Source: Rhizobiaceae bacterium UBA1291 (GTDB taxonomy: Bacteria > Pseudomonadota > Alphaproteobacteria > Rhizobiales > Rhizobiaceae). From it: DNA of 7,321 nt. The position numbers and the translations under genes are program-made. Shown here one piece after another: positions 1-6,829 of the stretch. Numbering within the stretch: the first letter of the stretch is position 1; every line of letters begins with the position of its first letter. The stretch lies in the NCBI GenBank assembly GCA_002307905.1, contig DBUL01000008.1, positions 1 through 7,321 on the forward strand, given 5' to 3'. The notes below the pieces were generated by a model that was not told the DNA's origin, did no database searches, and saw nothing but the letters and a program-made list of their open reading frames with translations.

Positions 1-1071
1 CTCGCGCACATTGCCCGGCCATCCATAGGCGGACAGGGCGGCCTTCGTGGCCTTGTCGATCGGCACGGGCGGCATGCCGAGCTGCTGCGAAAGCTTGTGC
101 ATGAAGAGGCTGGCAAGCTCGAGAACGTCGTCGCCCCGGTCGCGCAGCGGCGGCAGCCTGAGCGGGACGACGTTGAGGCGGTAGTAGAGGTCCTCCCGGA
201 AGAGGCCCTGGTTGATCGACTGCTTCAGGTCCTTATTGGTCGCAGCGACGATGCGCACATCAGTACGGATCGGCGTGCGCCCCCCGACGGTCGTGTATTC
301 GCCCTGTTGCAAGACGCGCAGAAGACGCGTCTGGGCATCCATCGGCATGTCGCCGATCTCGTCAAGAAACAGCGTGCCGCCTTCGGCCTGTTCGAAGCGG
401 CCGGTCGAGCGGGTCTGCGCACCGGTGAAGGCGCCCTTCTCGTGACCGAACAGCTCGGACTCAATCAGGTCGCGCGGGATCGCCGCCATGTTGATCGCCA
501 CAAACGGCCCGTTACGGCGCTTGCCGTAGTCATGCAGCGCGCGGGCCACCAGTTCCTTGCCCGTGCCCGATTCGCCGGTGATCATCAGCGTCAGGTCGGT
601 CTGCATCAGGCGCGCCAGCACGCGGTAGATTTCCTGCATGGCGGCGGAGCGGCCGACCAAGGGCATCCCGTCCTGCGTGTCGTCGTCGAGCCGCGCCGGC
701 TTCTTCTTCGGCTCAGCGAGCGCGCGTCCGATGATGGCGATCAGTTCGGTGAGGTCGAACGGTTTTGGCAGATAGTCGTAGGCGCCCTTCTCCGACGCCT
801 TGATCGCGGTCATGAAGGTGTTCTGCGCACTCATCACCAGGACCGGCAGGTCGGGCCGCGCCTTCTTGATGCGCGGCAGCAGGTCGAAGGCGTTTTCGTC
901 GGGCATGATGACGTCGGTCACCACAAGATCGCCCTCGCCGGCCGAAATCCACCGCCACAGCGTCGCCGCGTTGGAGGTGATACGGACATCGTAGCCCGCC
1001 CGCGTCAGCGCCTGGTTGAGCACAGTGCGGATGGCGGCGTCGTCGTCAGCGACAAGAATCGTGGCAGTCAT
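1..1071 (-). CDS. ntrC: Nitrogen regulation response regulator NtrC, 3' end cut by window edge
   Basis: NtrC is the sigma-54-dependent activator of nitrogen-assimilation genes, phosphorylated by NtrB. The visible 357 residues begin [15 protein letters not shown]. Residues 1-118 are a receiver domain with acidic D9-D11, phospho-acceptor D53 (VVTDVIMP), S80 and K102 (LPKPF). A linker rich in K and D covers about 119-134. The AAA+ domain follows with Walker A GESGTGKE (165-172), the sigma-54-contacting GAFTGA loop (212-217), Walker B GGTLFLDE (230-237) and the [11 protein letters not shown] stretch. The window ends at WPGNVRE, so the C-terminal Fis-type helix-turn-helix lies outside. The ATG at 1071 overlaps the ntrB stop (ATGA), and an AGGA lies 8 nt upstream. 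All motifs needed for activity in the visible part are intact. In rhizobia ntrY-ntrX usually follow downstream; that cannot be seen here. The identification is very secure. Confidence 0.97.
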   Translation of the reverse strand, partial: MTATILVADDDAAIRTVLNQALTRAGYDVRITSNAATLWRWISAGEGDLVVTDVIMPDENAFDLLPRIKKARPDLPVLVMSAQNTFMTAIKASEKGAYDYLPKPFDLTELIAIIGRALAEPKKKPARLDDDTQDGMPLVGRSAAMQEIYRVLARLMQTDLTLMITGESGTGKELVARALHDYGKRRNGPFVAINMAAIPRDLIESELFGHEKGAFTGAQTRSTGRFEQAEGGTLFLDEIGDMPMDAQTRLLRVLQQGEYTTVGGRTPIRTDVRIVAATNKDLKQSINQGLFREDLYYRLNVVPLRLPPLRDRGDDVLELASLFMHKLSQQLGMPPVPIDKATKAALSAYGWPGNVRE

Positions 1072-2204
1072 CGGGTGCTTCCTGTGGATTTCGCCGGAAA
1101 GGAGTCGTCGAGCGCGATGTCCTTGGAGACGGGCATCAGCACGCGGAACGTGGTTCGGTTGGCCTGGCTTTCGCATTCGACGATACCGCCATGGCCGTCG
1201 ATGATCTTGGCCACCAGCGCCAGCCCCAGGCCGGAGCCGTTGGTCTTGGTGGTGATAAATGGATCGAACAGGTGCGGCAGCAGGTCGGACGGAACGCCAG
1301 GGCCATTGTCATGCACGCAAAATTCGAGCGGCAACGAGATCTTTTCGCGCGTGCCCGCCACTGACAGCCGAATGCCCGGCCGATAGGCGGTGGTCAGCTG
1401 GATTTCGCCGTCCGGGCGGTCCCCGACCGCTTCCGCCGCATTCTTGATGAGGTTGAGAAAGACCTGCACCAGCTGGTCGCGGTTCGCATAGACCGACGGG
1501 AGTGAGGGGTCATAGTTTTCGGTGATCTTGATATGCCGGGCGAAGCCCGCCTTGGCGATCGCCTTCACATGGTCGAGCACCGAATGGATGTTGAGCGCGA
1601 TGCGATCCACCGGACGCTCGTCGGAGAAGACTTCCATCCGGTCGACCAGCGAGACGATGCGGTCCGTCTCGTCGCAGATCAGCCGGGTCAACGGCCGGTC
1701 CTCGTCCGGCACCGATGTTTCGAGAAGCTGGGCGGCACCGCGAATGCCTGATAGAGGGTTCTTGATTTCATGTGCCAGCATGGAGGCAAGCCCCGTCACC
1801 GAGCGGGCCGCCGTGCGGTGCGTCAGCTGCCGGTCGATCTTGTCGGCCATCGAGCGTTCCTGCAGCACGACGACGACGCTGCCCGGCTGGCTGAGCACGG
1901 GCGCGACATAGAGGTCGACCAGCTTCTCCTGTCCGAGCCGGGGCGAACTCAGATCGACGCGATATTCGTTGACCGGGGCGCGGCGCTCGCGCACCTGGTC
2001 GATCAGCGCCAGCAGCGGGCTGCCGAAGGGAATGAAGGTCGAAATGCGATAGCGTGCCAGGTGGCTGGCGCTTGCCCCGAAGAAGGCCTCCGCCTCCCAG
2101 TTGGCAAACGCGATGTGGCCATCGGAATCGACCATGACGACCGGATGCTGGATGGCATTCAGCACCGCCATGGCCACGCCGTTGCTCACGTTTTCCTCGG
2201 TCAT
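1068..2204 (-). CDS. ntrB: Nitrogen regulation sensor histidine kinase NtrB
   Basis: NtrB is the cytoplasmic kinase/phosphatase that sets NtrC phosphorylation according to nitrogen status, normally under PII control. The product is 378 aa, about the usual length. An N-terminal PAS-like domain (about 12-115, [17 protein letters not shown]) precedes the dimerisation/H box [19 protein letters not shown] with phospho-acceptor H145. The catalytic domain has the N box NLIKNAAEA (251-259), G1 DNGPGV (299-304), F box FDPFITTK (313-320) and G2 GSGLGL (323-328). No membrane segment is visible, as expected for NtrB and unlike NtrY. The frame stays open upstream to 2489, but I place the start at the ATG at 2204: it overlaps the dusB stop as ATGA, has a strong GGGAGG site, and gives the family length. 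The stop overlaps the ntrC start in the same way. All motifs are intact. Confidence 0.96.
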   Translation of the reverse strand: MTEENVSNGVAMAVLNAIQHPVVMVDSDGHIAFANWEAEAFFGASASHLARYRISTFIPFGSPLLALIDQVRERRAPVNEYRVDLSSPRLGQEKLVDLYVAPVLSQPGSVVVVLQERSMADKIDRQLTHRTAARSVTGLASMLAHEIKNPLSGIRGAAQLLETSVPDEDRPLTRLICDETDRIVSLVDRMEVFSDERPVDRIALNIHSVLDHVKAIAKAGFARHIKITENYDPSLPSVYANRDQLVQVFLNLIKNAAEAVGDRPDGEIQLTTAYRPGIRLSVAGTREKISLPLEFCVHDNGPGVPSDLLPHLFDPFITTKTNGSGLGLALVAKIIDGHGGIVECESQANRTTFRVLMPVSKDIALDDSFPAKSTGSTR

Positions 2205-3205
2205 GCAGCCTCCCGCCGGCGATCCATATCCATTGCCGCATCCGCGAGGCATCGCGCCAGCGCCTTCGAGACGAAGTCCGGATCCCGGGATGTCATGATT
2301 TCCGCCTTTTGCACTGCCGGAACATCCGGCGCGAAACGCTCCAGATACCAGCCGACATGCTTGCGGGCGTGCCTGACCCCGACATCCGCGCCGTAGTGGC
2401 CGAGCATCGCCTCGTAGTGGCCGGCCGCAAGATCTGGGATCTCGTCGACCTGCGGACCCGCATGGCCGGCGACCCAGCCGGCATGCCACGGCCGCCCCTG
2501 ACAGGCGCGGCCGACCATGACGGCATCGGCGCCGGAGCGCCTACGGATCTCCTCGGCGTCCTCACGGCTTTCGACATCGCCATTGGCGACGAGCGGCACG
2601 GAGATCACGTCGCGCACGGCGGCGATGGCATCCCAGTCGGCGTACCCCTCATAGAACTGCATGCGGGTGCGGCCATGCACAATGATCATCTGCACGCCGG
2701 CCGCCTGCGCACGGGCAGCGATCTCGGGGGCGTTCAACGAATTCTCGTCCCAGCCCAGACGCATCTTCAGGGTCACCGGAACCTTGACCGCACGAACCGT
2801 CGCCTCAATGAGCGACAGGGCGTGATCGGGATCGCGCATCAGCGCCGAGCCGGAATAGCCGCCGATCACCTTCTTCGCCGGGCACCCCATGTTGATGTCG
2901 ATGATGTCGGCGCCATTGGCCTCGGCGATCCGCGCCGCCTCCGCCATCCAGTGTGCCTCCCGGCCGGCAAGCTGGACCATGTGCGGCGTCAGCCCGGCGC
3001 CCTTCAGGCGCGACCAGGATTCAGCCGCATTGTGCACCAGCTCCTTGCTGGCGACCATCTCGGTCACGACCAGGCCGGCGCCAAAACGCCAGGCGAGCTG
3101 CCGGAACGGCAAATCGCTCACACCGGACATCGGAGCCAGGATCACGCGATTGCGGATCGCGATCGGACCGATCTCGAACGGTGACTGCAGTGCGCTTGAA
3201 CTCAA
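2201..3205 (-). CDS. dusB: tRNA-dihydrouridine synthase DusB (NifR3 family), TTG start
   Basis: This flavoenzyme reduces uridine to dihydrouridine in the tRNA D-loop (U17 for E. coli DusB) using FMN and NAD(P)H. The 334-aa product has a TIM-barrel N-terminal domain beginning [18 protein letters not shown] (19-36). Catalytic C108 sits in NMGCPAKKV, with substrate/flavin residues in KMRLGW (147-152) and HGRTR (177-181), and FMN-phosphate loops at NGDV (208-211) and [11 protein letters not shown] (230-240). A helical tRNA-binding domain follows. The start is a TTG at 3205: an in-frame stop lies at 3245-3247, no ATG occurs until residue 26 inside the first barrel strand, and AAAGA lies 7 nt upstream. 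It heads the dusB-ntrB-ntrC operon, the nifR3-ntrB-ntrC arrangement first described in Rhodobacter. No evidence ties the enzyme to nitrogen control beyond co-transcription. Confidence 0.95.
   Translation of the reverse strand: MSSSALQSPFEIGPIAIRNRVILAPMSGVSDLPFRQLAWRFGAGLVVTEMVASKELVHNAAESWSRLKGAGLTPHMVQLAGREAHWMAEAARIAEANGADIIDINMGCPAKKVIGGYSGSALMRDPDHALSLIEATVRAVKVPVTLKMRLGWDENSLNAPEIAARAQAAGVQMIIVHGRTRMQFYEGYADWDAIAAVRDVISVPLVANGDVESREDAEEIRRRSGADAVMVGRACQGRPWHAGWVAGHAGPQVDEIPDLAAGHYEAMLGHYGADVGVRHARKHVGWYLERFAPDVPAVQKAEIMTSRDPDFVSKALARCLADAAMDMDRRREAA
2209..2214 (-). promoter_or_regulatory. Ribosome binding site of ntrB, fixing its start at 2204
   Basis: GGGAGG lies on the minus strand inside the last codons of dusB, 4 nt before the ATG at 2204. 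It supports the short ntrB start over in-frame upstream starts reaching 2489, and fits translational coupling with dusB. Confidence 0.75.
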
Positions 3206-3235
3206 TTGATTATCTTTCAGGCATTCGAGGTATAT
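3206..3235 (+). promoter_or_regulatory. Weak candidate promoter for ispDF-cinA-GH8
   Basis: On the plus strand, TTGATT (3206-3211) and GTATAT (3230-3235) are 18 bp apart, a loose match to a housekeeping promoter. It would give a leader of about 115 nt and would overlap the dusB leader. No better rightward candidate was found in the gap. Confidence 0.2.
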
Positions 3236-3242
3236 GCACGAT

Positions 3243-3271
3243 TTTTAGCCATTAAATCTCGCCTTGCCAAG
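3243..3271 (-). promoter_or_regulatory. Candidate housekeeping promoter for dusB-ntrB-ntrC
   Basis: On the minus strand, CTTGGC (3266-3271) and CTAAAA (3243-3248) are separated by exactly 17 bp, close to the alphaproteobacterial CTTGAC/CTATAT pattern. Transcription would begin around 3236, giving a leader of about 30 nt before the TTG start of dusB. This is inferred from consensus and spacing only. Confidence 0.4.
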
Positions 3272-3272
3272 G
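3262..3272. repeat. 11-bp palindrome CCTTG-C-CAAGG in the intergenic region
   Basis: The arms CCTTG and CAAGG are perfect inverted repeats around one base, and the site covers the proposed -35 box of the dusB promoter. It could be an operator half-site, but a palindrome this short can arise by chance. Confidence 0.3.
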
Positions 3273-3355
3273 GCTTTCCTCGAGCCTGCAACTAAATTCG
3301 AACGGATGCTGGAAAATCGATCTGGCAGCCGGTAGACCACACCCACGAGTTTTCT

Positions 3356-4588
3356 ATGTCAAGGCCGGACACTGCAATGCAGCAATGCACGAAAACAGCC
3401 ATCGGCATCATTGTCGTCGCCGCGGGACGCGGCGAGCGTGCCGGCTCATCTGTCGAGGGACCCAAACAATACAGGCGAATCGGCGGAAAGCCGGTAATCG
3501 TCCATACGCTGGAAAAATTCCACGCCTGGCCGAAGACGGCACGGATCGTCGCGGTCATCCATCCCGATGATACCGCACTTTTCGAGGATGCCCGCAACGA
3601 ACTGTCCGGCGGGGTAGCCATCGATGTGTGTCTCGGCGGCAGGACGCGCCAGCAATCGGTGCTGGCGGGCCTGAGGGCGCTGGCGGGCTCCGGCATCACC
3701 CATGTGATGATCCACGACGCCGTACGCCCGTTCTTCGACGAGGACCTGCTCGATCGGATCGCCGCGGGGATCGAATCCGGCGAAACCTGCCTTCTGCCCG
3801 CCATGCCGGTCACCGACACGCTGAAGCGCGGCGACGCGGCCGGGCGCGTCGTTGAGACCGTCCCGCGTGCCGGCCTGTTCGGCGCCCAGACCCCGCAAAC
3901 CTTCTCCTACCCTGCAATCCTTGCGGCCCATGAGGCGGCAGCGACTTCCGGGCGGGACGATTTTACCGACGACGCCTCGATCGCCGAATGGGCGGGCCTG
4001 CCGGTGGGTCTGGTCGAGGGCTCGCCCGACAATGTGAAACTGACGCTGCAGAGAGATATCGCCATGGCCGATGCCAAGCTCACCCGCCAGAGCCTCCCAG
4101 ACGTGCGCACCGGAAATGGCTACGACGTCCACCAGCTCGTGCCGGGCGACGGGGTCACGCTCTGCGGCATCTTCATCCCACACGATCAGGCGCTGAAGGG
4201 TCATTCCGATGCGGATGTCGCCCTGCATGCCCTGACCGATGCGCTGCTCGCCACCTGCGGCGCCGGCGACATCGGCGACCATTTCCCGCCCTCCGATCCG
4301 CAGTGGAAGGGCGCGCCGTCGCGTATCTTCCTCGAACATGCCGCCCGAATCGTCCGTAAGGCCGGCGGCACCATCATGAACGCCGACATCTCGCTGATCG
4401 CCGAGGCGCCGAAGATCGGCCCGCACCGTCAGGCGATGCGCGCGAAGCTTGCCGAGGTGCTGGCCATTTCGCTCGATCGCTGCTCGGTCAAGGCGACCAC
4501 CAACGAGACCATCGGCTTCGTCGGCCGGCGCGAGGGCATTGCCGCGATCGCCACGGCAACCGTCGTCTTCGCGGGAGATGCTCGATGA
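3356..4588 (+). CDS. ispDF: Bifunctional IspD/IspF enzyme of the MEP pathway
   Basis: This fused enzyme catalyses two non-consecutive steps of the MEP isoprenoid pathway in the cytosol: CDP-ME formation from MEP and CTP (IspD), and cyclisation of CDP-ME-2-phosphate to MEcPP (IspF). The intermediate kinase step (IspE) is encoded elsewhere. The product is 410 aa. The IspD half (about 15-245) shows the CTP loop [10 protein letters not shown] (21-30), KQY (37-39), GGRTRQQSV (94-102), HDAVRP (120-125), VTDTLK (152-157) and TDDAS (204-208). The IspF half (about 250-410) shows zinc ligands in GYDVH (D257, H259) and H291 ([10 protein letters not shown]), HSDADV (283-288), [11 protein letters not shown] (304-314) and [17 protein letters not shown] (381-397). 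Both halves look active. The ATG at 3377 (residue 8) is a possible alternative start; neither has a strong ribosome site. The stop overlaps cinA by 4 bp. Confidence 0.96.
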   Translation: MSRPDTAMQQCTKTAIGIIVVAAGRGERAGSSVEGPKQYRRIGGKPVIVHTLEKFHAWPKTARIVAVIHPDDTALFEDARNELSGGVAIDVCLGGRTRQQSVLAGLRALAGSGITHVMIHDAVRPFFDEDLLDRIAAGIESGETCLLPAMPVTDTLKRGDAAGRVVETVPRAGLFGAQTPQTFSYPAILAAHEAAATSGRDDFTDDASIAEWAGLPVGLVEGSPDNVKLTLQRDIAMADAKLTRQSLPDVRTGNGYDVHQLVPGDGVTLCGIFIPHDQALKGHSDADVALHALTDALLATCGAGDIGDHFPPSDPQWKGAPSRIFLEHAARIVRKAGGTIMNADISLIAEAPKIGPHRQAMRAKLAEVLAISLDRCSVKATTNETIGFVGRREGIAAIATATVVFAGDAR

Positions 4589-5082
4589 GCCTCTATCCGG
4601 CCGACATCGAATCAACGGCGGCCCGGATCATTTCCGCCTTCGGTGCGCGCGGGCTGACGCTTGCCACCGCCGAATCCTGCACCGGCGGCCTGATCGTCGG
4701 CGCGCTGACCGAGATTTCCGGCTCGTCCGCCGTCGTGGATCGGGGATTCGTCACCTATTCCAACCAGGCCAAGATCGGCCTGCTCGGCGTCAACCCCGAG
4801 ACGCTGGAGCGTTGCGGAGCGGTGTCGCGGCAGACCGCCATGGAAATGGTCGAGGGTGCCTTGAGCCGCTCGGGCTGCGATGTGGCCGTGGCGGTCACCG
4901 GTATTGCCGGTCCGGGCGGCGGCACGGAGGAAAAGCCCGTCGGACTGGTCCATCTGGCGGCGAGATCGCGCAACGCCCCCCTCCTCCACCGCGAAATGCG
5001 CTACGGCGACTTAGGCCGTTCGGAGATCCGCCTCGCGACGGTCCGCACCGCGCTTGAAATGCTGATCGAGGCGGTGGGCTGA
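4585..5082 (+). CDS. cinA: CinA C-terminal domain protein, probable NMN amidohydrolase (PncC type)
   Basis: Stand-alone CinA C-terminal domains deamidate nicotinamide mononucleotide to nicotinate mononucleotide, feeding NMN from NAD turnover back into NAD synthesis. The 165-aa product is all one such domain: TAESCTGG (28-35) with the conserved Ser31, [17 protein letters not shown] (53-69) with Y58 and K63, and [17 protein letters not shown] (104-120). It lacks the N-terminal MoCF-like domain of full-length CinA (about 400 aa), so the competence name is historical. The ATG at 4585 overlaps the ispDF stop (ATGA), with GGGAG at 4573-4577, 7 nt upstream. Coupling with ispDF looks positional rather than metabolic. 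The stop at 5080-5082 is followed within 10 bp by the glycoside hydrolase start. Family assignment is secure; the activity is inferred from the family. Confidence 0.93.
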   Translation: MSLYPADIESTAARIISAFGARGLTLATAESCTGGLIVGALTEISGSSAVVDRGFVTYSNQAKIGLLGVNPETLERCGAVSRQTAMEMVEGALSRSGCDVAVAVTGIAGPGGGTEEKPVGLVHLAARSRNAPLLHREMRYGDLGRSEIRLATVRTALEMLIEAVG

Positions 5083-5084
5083 GG
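5081..5084 (+). promoter_or_regulatory. Ribosome binding site of the GH8 gene, favouring the ATG at 5093
   Basis: GAGG overlaps the last two bases of the cinA stop codon and sits 8 nt before the ATG at 5093. The upstream GTG at 5084 overlaps this site and has no comparable sequence before it, so the shorter 420-aa product is the better reading. Confidence 0.6.
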
Positions 5085-5092
5085 TGGCCGGG

Positions 5093-6355
5093 ATGCGCTG
5101 GATCGCGGAGACCGCCCGCACCGTGCTGAGGGTAGCCCTGGCGTTCTGCCTGATGGCGTCGACTGCGCCGGCCGCATCCTCGCCCTATGCCCCGGGGTCC
5201 ATTGCGCCGACACCCGACCAGGCGACGCTCGATCGGGCACTCACCGCGTTTTATGGTCAATGGAAGTCCACCTATCTCCGCGAAGACTGCGGAGATGGCC
5301 GCGTGCTGGTGCGGACCGACGGTGACGGCAAGCCCACCCATGGCGGCTCGGCCAAGGCGACGATCACGGTCTCCGAGGCCCATGGCTACGGCATGCTCGC
5401 AACCGTGATGATGGCGGATTTCGATCCCGATGCCCATCGCCTTTTCAACGGCATGGTGCGCTTCTTCCACGACCATCCGGCAAAGTCCGATCCGGGCCTG
5501 ATGGCCTGGAACCAGGTGGAGGACTGCACGGATGGCGGCGAGGACGTTGGCGGCTCAAACAGCGCGACCGACGGCGATCTCGACATCGCCTATGCGCTGC
5601 TTCTGGCCGAGCGCCGCTGGGGCAATGGCGGCTCGTTCGACTATGGCGCCGAGGCGCGGCGCGTGCTGACCGCCATCCTCGCCCATGAAGTCAATCAGCC
5701 GGGCAATATCCTGTTGATCGGCGACTGGGCGAAGTCCGGCGACGACGCGACCTATGCCGCGACGACCCGCTCATCCGACTTCATGCAGTCGCATTTCGCC
5801 GCCTTTGCCGAACGCACGGGTGACCAGCGCTGGCTCGACCTGCGCGACGCGATCTATGGCGTCATCGCCACTGTCGGCCAGAAGTACTCCCCCGGCACCG
5901 GCCTCATGCCCGATTTCATCGGCGGCCTGCCGGACAAGCCGAAACCTGCACCGGCCGGCTTTCTCGAAGGCGATCATGACGGCGCCTATTCCTGGAACGC
6001 CGCCCGTTATCCCTGGCGGGTCGGCCTGGACTTCCTGCTGACCGGCGACGAGCGGGCGCTGAAGGCGCTCCGCCCGCTGAATACCTGGGCAAGAGAGGCA
6101 ACCAAGGGAAAACGGGAGCGTTTCGCCGACACCTATCGGCTGAACGGCAAACCGGTGCCCGACGCCGGCCACGACCAGATGGCCTTCGTCTCCATGCTCG
6201 CCGTATCCGCCATGATCGATGCCGACAACCAGGACTGGCTCGACGCCCTGTGGGCCTCGATCGAGAAGAAGACGGTGGCCGAGGAAGACTATTTCGGCAA
6301 TACGCTGAAACTGATGGCGATGATCGCCGTCACCGGCCACTGGGCCAAGCCCTGA
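5093..6355 (+). CDS. Secreted glycoside hydrolase family 8 (endo-glucanase/lichenase/chitosanase type)
   Basis: GH8 enzymes are inverting endo-hydrolases with an (alpha/alpha)6 barrel acting on beta-1,4-linked glucans, mixed-linkage glucan, chitosan or xylan. The 420-aa product starts with a signal peptide: basic n-region (R2, R9, R13), hydrophobic VALAFCLMASTAPA, likely cut near APA-ASS. A probable proton donor is E95 in TVSEAHGYGM. Residues 158-176, ATDGDLDIAYALLLAERRW, fit the GH8 signature fully. At the position of the usual Asp base the protein reads YSWNAARYPWR (N302), with E292 ten residues before, a layout I recall from GH8 chitosanases. The mature part has only two cysteines (66, 145), a possible disulfide. 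The ATG at 5093 is preferred over the GTG at 5084 because GAGG at 5081-5084 is well spaced. It follows cinA closely, so it is probably co-transcribed with ispDF-cinA. Its substrate is unknown. Confidence 0.88.
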   Translation: MRWIAETARTVLRVALAFCLMASTAPAASSPYAPGSIAPTPDQATLDRALTAFYGQWKSTYLREDCGDGRVLVRTDGDGKPTHGGSAKATITVSEAHGYGMLATVMMADFDPDAHRLFNGMVRFFHDHPAKSDPGLMAWNQVEDCTDGGEDVGGSNSATDGDLDIAYALLLAERRWGNGGSFDYGAEARRVLTAILAHEVNQPGNILLIGDWAKSGDDATYAATTRSSDFMQSHFAAFAERTGDQRWLDLRDAIYGVIATVGQKYSPGTGLMPDFIGGLPDKPKPAPAGFLEGDHDGAYSWNAARYPWRVGLDFLLTGDERALKALRPLNTWAREATKGKRERFADTYRLNGKPVPDAGHDQMAFVSMLAVSAMIDADNQDWLDALWASIEKKTVAEEDYFGNTLKLMAMIAVTGHWAKP

Positions 6356-6370
6356 TCCCGCTGGTCGCAG

Positions 6371-6820
6371 TCAGTCGGTGTAGATCTTGTCGGCCCGGGT
6401 CTCGAAGGCTTCGGCGAACATGCGGAAGGCGCGGTCGAACATCGAGCCCATCAGCGCGCCGAGAATGCGGTTCTTGAACTCGTAGTCGATGAAGAAATGC
6501 ACCGAGCAACCGCTGTCGCGCGCCATCTCGAAGCGCCAGCGATTGTCGAGATAGCGGAACGGCCCCTCGATATACTTGACGTCGATGGCAAGTTCCGCCG
6601 GGTTCAGCAGCACCTGGGTGGTGAATGTCTCGCGGATCGCCTTGTAGCCGACCGTCATGTCGGCGACCAGCAACTCCTTGCCGTCCCGCTCGCGCCGCGA
6701 GCGGATGGTCAGCGCCTCGCACAGCGGCAGGAATTCCGGATAGCGTTCCACATCGGCGACGAGAGCGTACATCCGTTCGGGAGAATGCTTGACGGGGCGG
6801 CGGGTTTCGAATTGCGGCAT
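6371..6820 (-). CDS. ratA: RatA/COQ10-family START-domain protein
   Basis: The 149-aa product is a single SRPBCC/START-like domain of the polyketide cyclase/COQ10 type. Visible landmarks are VADVERYPEFLPLC (21-34), ADMTVGYKAIRETFTTQV (53-70), GPFRYLDNRWRF (86-97), and the long C-terminal helix NRILGALMGSMFDRAFRMFAEAFETRA (117-143). Family members bind hydrophobic ligands in a helix-grip cavity. Eukaryotic and some bacterial relatives assist ubiquinone function (Coq10), while E. coli RatA was reported to block 70S ribosome association. Which role applies here cannot be decided from sequence. The symbol follows common annotation practice, and no antitoxin partner (ratB) is seen next to it. It has no signal peptide. 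It starts 9 bp after the P-loop gene stop, so the two are probably co-transcribed, and it converges with the hydrolase gene. Confidence 0.9.
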   Translation of the reverse strand: MPQFETRRPVKHSPERMYALVADVERYPEFLPLCEALTIRSRRERDGKELLVADMTVGYKAIRETFTTQVLLNPAELAIDVKYIEGPFRYLDNRWRFEMARDSGCSVHFFIDYEFKNRILGALMGSMFDRAFRMFAEAFETRADKIYTD

Positions 6821-6829
6821 GCGCGAGAG

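Larger units (their letters stand above)
3206..3355. promoter_or_regulatory. Divergent intergenic region between dusB and ispDF
   Basis: This 150-bp stretch separates two outward-reading operons, so it should hold promoters for both. It is clearly more A/T-rich than the flanking genes between about 3206 and 3260. I see no match to the NtrC dyad (TGCAC-N5/6-GTGCA type) and no sigma-54 -24/-12 element (TGGCAC-N5-TTGC), so direct NtrC autoregulation here is not supported. Confidence 0.8.

Noticed and set aside
97..1386. Long plus-strand open frame (429 codons) opposite ntrC and ntrB
   Set aside because: Its translation is low-complexity and rich in R, H, V and D with no domain, and it crosses two well-identified genes. 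It is a shadow of G+C-rich codon use.
2205..2489. N-terminal extension of ntrB in the open frame up to 2489
   Set aside because: The added residues are arginine-rich, lie opposite conserved dusB codons in another frame, and would exceed the family length. The ATG at 2204 has a strong ribosome site.
3206..3355. NtrC-binding dyad or sigma-54 promoter upstream of dusB
   Set aside because: TGCAC and TGGCA fragments occur, but neither has the matching partner half at the right spacing.
3446..4615. Long minus-strand open frame (389 codons) opposite ispDF
   Set aside because: It mirrors the strongly conserved ispDF frame, shows no recognisable motif, and spans the ispDF-cinA junction.
5084..5092. 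GTG at 5084 as the GH8 start
   Set aside because: It overlaps the GAGG that serves the ATG at 5093 and adds only three residues before the basic n-region of the signal peptide.
5141..5152. Possible lipobox LAFC in the GH8 signal peptide
   Set aside because: Phe just before Cys does not fit the lipobox, and a normal AxA cleavage site follows, so a lipoprotein is unlikely.
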